Shown piece by piece: positions 58,626 through 64,000 of a DNA stretch of 64,000 nucleotides. Each line of letters starts with the position of its first letter. Positions within the stretch are counted from its first letter, which is position 1. Position numbers and translations under genes: made by a program. Below the pieces are notes generated by a model. The model saw nothing but the letters and a program-made list of their open reading frames with translations, made no database searches and was not told where the DNA came from. This stretch comes from Lycorma delicatula (taxonomy: Eukaryota > Arthropoda > Insecta > Hemiptera > Fulgoridae). The DNA is taken from the NCBI RefSeq assembly GCF_047948215.1, contig NC_134460.1, positions 123,889,324 through 123,953,323 of the forward strand. The letters run 5' to 3'.

Positions 58626-58689
58626 CCTTTAAATAACCTTTCAATAGGTAAGCATAGAAAAATACAATTTTTCAAATGCTCCTACCTCA

Positions 58690-58960
58690 AACTGATCTAT
58701 TTTTCAAACGGAGGCCTCCCCATTACAAGAATGTAGGTGATCCTATGAAAGACAACTCAAAAACTTTAAACTGTGAGAATAAAATTTGGATAGATCATTT
58801 GAAATGGAATTAAATAATCAACGGGCTACGACCATCCTAACCAAAATGGCGGCCATGCATTATATTTCCTATAAAGTTTAAGAAGTAACCTAAAGTATAC
58901 TTCAAGAGCTATATCTCATAAATAGATCGTTTTAAAGAAAGGAAAGTTTGCTAAATTAAA
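58690..58960. repeat. 'aaatggcggccat' repeat
   Basis: Contains ccaaaatggcggccatgcat at 58841-58860, as near 31240 and 48665. Confidence 0.45.
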
Positions 58961-59383
58961 ATATATACGATGAAATAGAGAAACATTCAGGACATGTTTT
59001 ATTGGTAAAAATAATGAATAAAGTTCATATAAAAATATATCTGGAAACGCTTTGTTTCCGAGTTATGACTAGCAAAAGATTTCGTCCAAATTTCAGCTCT
59101 TCTAATAAAAATCTGTAAAAAAATGCTCTTGTAATAAAAATACTATCATTTTTGGCGCCGTAATTTATATAATTTTAAATGGGAAATAGGATAAAGCAGA
59201 TCCCTGCTATTAAGCAGAATCAAGCAGAATTGTATCTCCAGTAGGTTTTAAGATAAAACCTCCTCTGGAGTTACTCCAGATACTCCAGTATCTACTCGAC
59301 CTAAAACACAAAATTCGTTGACGAAAAACAAGCTTTTTTAGGTTTTTACTGCAAGGGTTAAAGCGGAAGATTTAGTAAGAAAA

Positions 59384-59552
59384 CCTTTTTTTTTTTTAAT
59401 GTCCGGGCCCTCAGTCAAGCAATTCTTTCCGCAGAGGATGAGATGAGTGTTTTGTAGCATATGTGAAAAATACAATGCCAGACCGAGATTCAAACCCAGG
59501 ACCTCCGGGTGAAAGGCAGAGACGCTACCACTCGCGCCACGGAGGCCAAAAA
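59384..59552 (-). repeat. tRNA-headed SINE, head A / tail 1 (copy A7), nested
   Basis: Poly-T 59386-59397, tail ccgcagaggatgagatgag, body tgtagcatatgtgaaaaata, box B gagattcaaaccc, head end ccacggaggcc at 59547. A short duplication aaaac flanks it (59380-59384 and 59549-59553). The interrupted host sequence is restored by comparison with 31855-31890. Confidence 0.85.
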
Positions 59553-59729
59553 CTTGTAAAGAATTTAATTTTGAGAAAATTAATGTACAAAAAGGCAATA
59601 AAATGTAAATAAATACTTACAAATCAATTTTTAATTTAAACAAAACAGACGAAAAAAGACAGAAAATCATATTATTCTTTCTGTGCCTAATAAACAGTAT
59701 TTTTAAAGCATTCTTTTTAAATATTCTTC

Positions 59730-60627
59730 GGTATATCAGCATTTACGAACGAAAAAGTCATTTCCAATGTGTTCGTTTTGGGTTGAACGCCAAGTAAATC
59801 TCCGTGTTAATGATGAACATTGTGTGATTCAGCATATTCAGCGTAGCCAAGGCACCAATATAAGGCGAATTTCATGTCGTACTGGTTACTCAAAAAACAA
59901 TGTGTGGCGATAAAGAAAATCTTTATCCTTTCCGCCTGCAGAAGATTTAAAATTTTCCGTTAACAAATTACCTCCAGCAGTTAAATTTCTATCACTGGCT
60001 TGTAGACAACGCTGATAAGGTAGATTTATTTACTGATGAAGCCACTTTTACGAGAGACGGAGTGATTTCTAAAAGTAATCATCTATAGATTGAATAAAAT
60101 ACTCATAGTACTATGGAAACTAGCTCCCAACATAGGTTTCATATTTAATGTTTGGTGTAGCGCTATTTATGTCAAAATTCTGGGACCCTCTGTTTTCAAT
60201 GAAAAACTTACGGGACGTTTATTTTTTGAAAAATAATTTGTCGGCTTTTTTGGAGAATTTACATTTAAAATCCAGATTGAAAATGCTTTTTCAGCACCAT
60301 GGTACAATGCCAAATTCTTCTTTACCAGCTAGAAATAACTTAAATGGTAATTTCTTAAACTGGATTGGAGGTGGTGGACTAATCGATTGGCCACTACGAC
60401 CCCCTGTCTTATCACCACAACATTACTTCATTTGGGACCGTATGAAAAATATAGCATATCGACAAAATGTTAATACTAAAGAAGAGTTACTCATTAAAAT
60501 ACAAAATGCTATTGAATTTATACATACCATTCTGAGATTATATGGAAAGCCACAGGAAATATTTTACGTCAGGCAGAGTACTGTGTACATCGTGAAGAAG
60601 GGAATTTCGAACAATTACTGTAACTGA
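59730..60627 (+). pseudogene. Tc1/mariner-like transposase pseudogene
   Basis: The N-terminal part is broken: ADKVDLFTDEATFTRDGV (first catalytic D in FTDEATF, 60015-60065) is intact in its own frame. From about 60120 a new frame gives FIFNVWCSAIYVKILGPSVF then NEKLTGRLFFEK. A long open frame, 60148-60627, is a different reading of the same region and switches to the true frame in parts: FQHHGTMPNSS (HDG expected, so the second D is H), NWIGGGGLIDWPLRPPVLSP (WIGRGGPxxWPxRSPDL expected), HYFIWDRMKNIAYRQNVNTK. It closes near FEQLL-like sequence at 60610. Family as for 14197-15200 and 46612-48213. Inactive. Confidence 0.75.
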
Positions 60628-61106
60628 GGTTTGTTATTCTGTTACCATTTATCATTTCATATATATATTTTATTTATTGCTATATTAAGATAAATTAAAT
60701 TATCTACAAGTGTTGTTACTAAACATTTCGTATTAATTAGTCATTTAACAAAGCTATTGAACTACAAACCTAAAAAAAAAATGTTTTTCGACACCGAATT
60801 TTGTCTTTTACGTTGTATATCTTAAAATCTACTGGAGTTACTGTTCTGGGACTTTATTCTATTTCCCAGCTCAAATTAAATAAGAAATGACCAACTTTAA
60901 TGCTTAATTTGGATCCAAAAAATTACAGCAGGGCTTCTTTTTATTAGAACAGTTGAAATCCTGACGAAATCTTTCACTAGTTGTAACTCGAAAACAAAAT
61001 GTTTCCAGACCTACGTTTATAATGAACTTATTTCATTATTTTCATCAACAGAACATGTTCTTAATGTTTTTCCGTTTCTTCGTGTGACTCCCTTAAAAAA
61101 AAAATA

Positions 61107-61222
61107 TGTATATATATATATATATATATATAATAATAATATATAATAATAATATAATATATATAATATATAATAATAATAATAATAATATATATATATA
61201 TAATATATATATATATATATTA
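61107..61222. repeat. (TA)n/(TAA)n microsatellite
   Basis: Mixed TA and TAA repeats. The Ile/Tyr-rich minus-strand frame over it is an artefact. Confidence 0.95.
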
Positions 61223-61457
61223 CTAGTTCGTTGTTAAACAAATGTTGAATAGGTAAGAAAACTAGGTGTAAAATTAGTGGCGAAAATATTAAATAGCTAC
61301 ATTTTGGTTAGAGTTGTAGTACGAGTGGTTTGAAGACTTTACGTCAAACATTGGTTTTTAATGCCCTTTAAAATGATATGTCACAGTGCTACCCCTTGTA
61401 TTTAAAAATTTTAATGTCCTTCATGGGAGCCCCCATAGGTGCTTGAGGTGTGGTCTT

Positions 61458-61826
61458 ATGAAACAAAAAAATAGATGGATTAGAGACAAAACATTTACTA
61501 AATTCCATTCGTTTTTTTTTCTATTTTTAACTGTTGAAAAGTTATTTGAAGATTCCTCAGATTTCATTAGTATTATCCATAAAAAACTATATTGTGATAA
61601 AATTTTCATAATATTAGAAAAAAGAATAGCACTACAGAATCCCAATATTTGTTTCTTTAAACAAACGAGTAAGTATGCTGACATCAATGAAATGTGTAAG
61701 ATAGATCTACAAACTTATGCAGGGTCATTAAATAATACATTCTCAGTATATTATGATACAGCAGTGGATATTAAGGACAACGAAGGAATCAATCAAATCA
61801 AGAAACAATGTTTATTCCTTGAATAA
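61458..61826 (+). CDS. Unrecognised open frame, 122 codons from the first ATG
   Basis: The frame is open from about 61386; the first ATG is at 61458. It encodes a Lys/Phe/Ile-rich product including SVYYDTAVDIKDNEGINQIK near the end. No family is recognised. One run of hydrophobic residues (FHSFFFLFLTVEKLF) is too irregular to call a membrane segment. It is the longest frame here that neither composition nor a known element explains. It may be a remnant of an unidentified element or an exon. A minus-strand frame at 61421-61687 is its shadow. Confidence 0.25.
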   Translation: MKQKNRWIRDKTFTKFHSFFFLFLTVEKLFEDSSDFISIIHKKLYCDKIFIILEKRIALQNPNICFFKQTSKYADINEMCKIDLQTYAGSLNNTFSVYYDTAVDIKDNEGINQIKKQCLFLE

Positions 61827-61829
61827 GTT

Positions 61830-62600
61830 GAGAGAACAACAATAACGATTGTTTACGTAGTACATCGAAACGAAGTTACACAGAGGTTCGCGTTCCTATA
61901 TTGTAGAGGCAACCTTAAGGTCGGTTGATACAGAAAGCTGAACTAAGCCATGCTATACTGTATTAAGTTTTGTTAGTTTTGCTTGAAATTCATTGTTAAG
62001 TTTCTCTTCTCCTTCGAAATACACTGTTTCTATTTATGTTCCAGTGAAGTTTCATAGCATAGTTATGCCGTTCTTGAAGATGTCTTACTTTTTTTTTCTC
62101 CGAATATATTCCATGTTCCCGTATTTATCTAGTTTAATTAACGATTCAATTGTAACAGAAAAACACTTATATTAAATATTAAAAAAATGAAGTATTATAA
62201 ATAAAATAAAATTACTAACCAAGCAGAACGAAAATTTAGTAAAATTATAAAGATCGAACAGTCTTTAAAATGTAAAATTTATCCCAAAAAAATGTTTAAT
62301 ATTCAACATCGAGTTCGTAGATAAATCTGTCAATATAAATTAAAAATTACAATGTTGTTATCCTTAAAGTATTTTAACAGAAAAAGTTCAATATAACATA
62401 ATTTTTTTGTCTCAAATTATATCTGGTACATATGAATAAATATCTACTATTGGTTTTGTATAAGTAAATTATATCACAATAAAGTTATATAGAAGTTTCC
62501 CTTAAAATACCTAAATTAAATACATTTTAGACATCAACAGTAAATCAAATACAGCATAATAATGTCTATTACTACGAATAAAACCACAAAAAGAGAGACT
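61830..62600. other. AT-rich spacer
   Basis: No feature recognised. Confidence 0.5.
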
Positions 62601-62604
62601 TCGT

Positions 62605-63430
62605 CCTGAATATTATTATTAAGTTCTTAGGTCCAATACATGTATCGGCTTTAATCGCCTTACCTTACATCTTCACCAATGTCTAAGAGGTTAACAACTA
62701 AATAGTTCACGTGGTCGTTAAGTCTTACTTTTTGTACTTAGTTGAAAATCGATCGACTTCCTCTCGAACACACAGAAATTCTAAATACTCGTGAATTTCG
62801 TTGTTACGTACGAATCATGACGCCTTCGTAATGCATCTCGCAAATTTATTCTGGAAACGCTGAATAGTCTTTATATTCCTGGTTCTTGCCGTATCCCAGA
62901 ATTCGATTCCGTACGTCCAAACTGGTTTTAGAATCATTTTCTTCAAAAGTAGCTTGTTAGTAGATTGTTCAATTTCCTGCCTAATAACAAGTACAAATCC
63001 TTGAATTTAATATCTAGCTGTTCCCTTTTTTCTTTAATGTGACCTTCCATCTTAAATGACTATCTAGGTAAAAATCTAAATACCGTACCATTTCAGCTCG
63101 CGGGATGTAACCTCCATGTAAATAAATTCCTGGATAGGCACCTCTTCTTATCGCGAATGTCATGTGAGTTGATTTCACTTGACCTTTATTTTCCATTTCT
63201 TCAACCACTCTGTTATAAGGTCTAACCTAAATTGCAACAGTTCAGTATCGAGTTGAATCATCATCAACAGCCACCCTTGCCATTTCGTCGGCAAACTATA
63301 CAATAATGGTATTGTCTATGACTTGAAGGGTCACAGTAGAGGATAAGCCCCAACACTGAGCCCTGAAGAACACCCAAGGAAGTATCACATAATTCAGATA
63401 ACTACTCCTTTATTTAATCTGAATAAAACG
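62605..63430 (-). pseudogene. Jockey-type LINE RT fragment with (TAA)n tail
   Basis: On the minus strand: LGVLQGSVLGLILY (the GxxQGSxLGPxLY box, 63395-63350), then the catalytic region as TIIV-DEMARVAVDD (63310-63260; the YADD is damaged). Then KSTHMTFAIRRGAYPGIYLH, RAEMVRYLDFYLDSHLRWK (YLGLxLDxRLxW), KKKGNS and a frameshift, VWTYGIEFWDTA-like sequence near 62930-62880, and the C-terminal tail. It ends near 62605-62621 with TTAATAATAAT-type sequence. Similar to 3675-4293 and 38862-39372. Confidence 0.75.
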
Positions 63431-63445
63431 TCCGTCCAAGTAACT

Positions 63446-64000
63446 AAGCATATATAAATAAAAATGTAAATGTTCGTTTGTTCTAAGTCTTAAATCTCCT
63501 AAAGTTCTTCACCGATTGCTTTGACATTTTTACATAATGTTGTATTTGAATACCCGCGTGTTTTTACATACCTACTATTTATATACCTAACATATCACAC
63601 CTCTGACAGGTAAAAACATTCTTTTTATAAAAAAACAGCGCTATTTGTTGGACGTAAAAACAACACACGCTATATACTAAATATTTTACGAGTCTATTTC
63701 AGTATTTCCGTTATGTGTGTCCGCTATAGACTAAAAAACTACTGGACCAATTTACGCGCGGGGAAAAGGGAGAAGGGGAAAAATCGGAAAAGGGAAATAG
63801 GGAAAAATCCGAAAAAGTTAAGAGGGAAGAAGGTAAAAAGGGAAGCAGCGGAAAATGGAAAAAAATGGGGAAAACAGGAGAAAAGAAAATGGAAAGGAGA
63901 AAGGAGAGAAAATAAAAGGAGAAAGGGAGAAAGGAAAATAAGGAAAAGATAAATGGTAGAATGAAAGGGAAAGGGGGGTTTGAAAAGGGCAAATGGGGAA
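63446..64000. mobile_element. Helitron-like 5' region with polypurine tract, runs off the window
   Basis: Begins catatataaataaaaatgta then aatgttcgtttgttc, and contains gtgtgtccgctatagactaa and aaactactggaccaatttac. These are phrases typical of insect Helitron-like elements (ATATATAAAAATGAATGTTYGTTTGTYC ... AAACTACTGGACCGATTT). From 63757 to the window end the plus strand is almost pure purine (gggaaaagggagaagggg-like). The Lys/Arg/Glu-rich frames there are compositional. Classification is tentative because the 3' CTRR end is outside the window. Confidence 0.45.

Larger units (their letters stand above)
58967..61094 (+). mobile_element. Full-length TIR transposon (about 2.1 kb) with nested SINE
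   Basis: The inverted arms are about 300-350 bp long. Left (58967-59337): ttcaggacatgttttattgg, gggaaataggataaag, cctaaaacacaaaattcg. Right (60780-61094): tttttcgacaccgaattttg, ctttattctatttcccagct, cttttt...aacagaacatg, gtttcttcgtgtgactccct. A transposase pseudogene lies between. SINE A7 interrupts the left part. It is the autonomous-type relative of 31493-32460 and 39398-39645. Confidence 0.8.

Noticed and set aside
63711..63992. Lys/Arg/Glu-rich plus-strand frame and Phe/Pro/Ser-rich minus-strand frame
   Set aside because: Both result from the polypurine strand.

Overview
The window looks like intergenic or intronic DNA from a large, AT-rich, gene-poor insect genome. The basis is one isolated exon of an insect-type beaten-path (beat) immunoglobulin protein at 9280-9413, spliceosomal splice sites, many poly-A or (TAA)n-tailed retroposons, tRNA-headed SINEs and mariner/Tc1-like transposons. 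A hemipteran is my best guess from the mobilome, but this is inference. I found no bacterial-type genes, operons, rRNA, functional tRNA genes or CRISPR arrays. Almost every open frame is either a fragment of a mobile element or low-complexity sequence.

Layout. 1-9.2 kb: RTE-type and Jockey-type reverse-transcriptase (RT) remnants, a GC-rich retroposon end with hairpins, the first copy of a roughly 620-bp interspersed repeat (called R620 here), another LINE tail and a SINE. 9.28-9.41 kb: the beat exon, the only host coding sequence I can support. 12-17.4 kb: two diverged solo LTRs of one family on opposite strands, a LINE tail with a clean target-site duplication, a transposase pseudogene and the 3' end of another LINE. 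18-27.5 kb: SINEs, R620 copies, a 48-bp perfect palindrome, and a GC-rich 'module M' that also occurs at 4.3, 23.7 and 41.3 kb. 28.8-34.1 kb: related terminal-inverted-repeat transposons and an R620 copy split by a mariner insertion. 35.3-35.9 kb: an isolated GC-rich block carrying two histone-3'-end-like stem-loops. 38-46.2 kb: more LINE tails, including one with an intact RNase H core. 46.6-51.1 kb: a transposon carrying a decayed transposase, and a junction between a LINE tail and a mariner fragment. 53.3-54.3 kb: a 75-bp minisatellite of about 13 units. 58.2-61.1 kb: a full-length transposon with long inverted repeats and a nested SINE. 62.6-64 kb: a Jockey-type RT fragment followed by a Helitron-like, purine-rich segment.

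The elements interact mainly as parasites of one another: SINE in transposon, mariner in R620, LINE next to LTR. The points I consider most worth following are: SINEs with exchanged heads and tails; module M lying directly upstream of RT C-terminal fragments at two loci; the R620 family with inverted ends and a central hairpin; the collinear 30.6-32.5 kb and 58.2-61.1 kb loci; and the GC-rich stem-loop block. All alignments were made by eye. Boundaries of degenerate elements are approximate, to roughly 10-40 bp.
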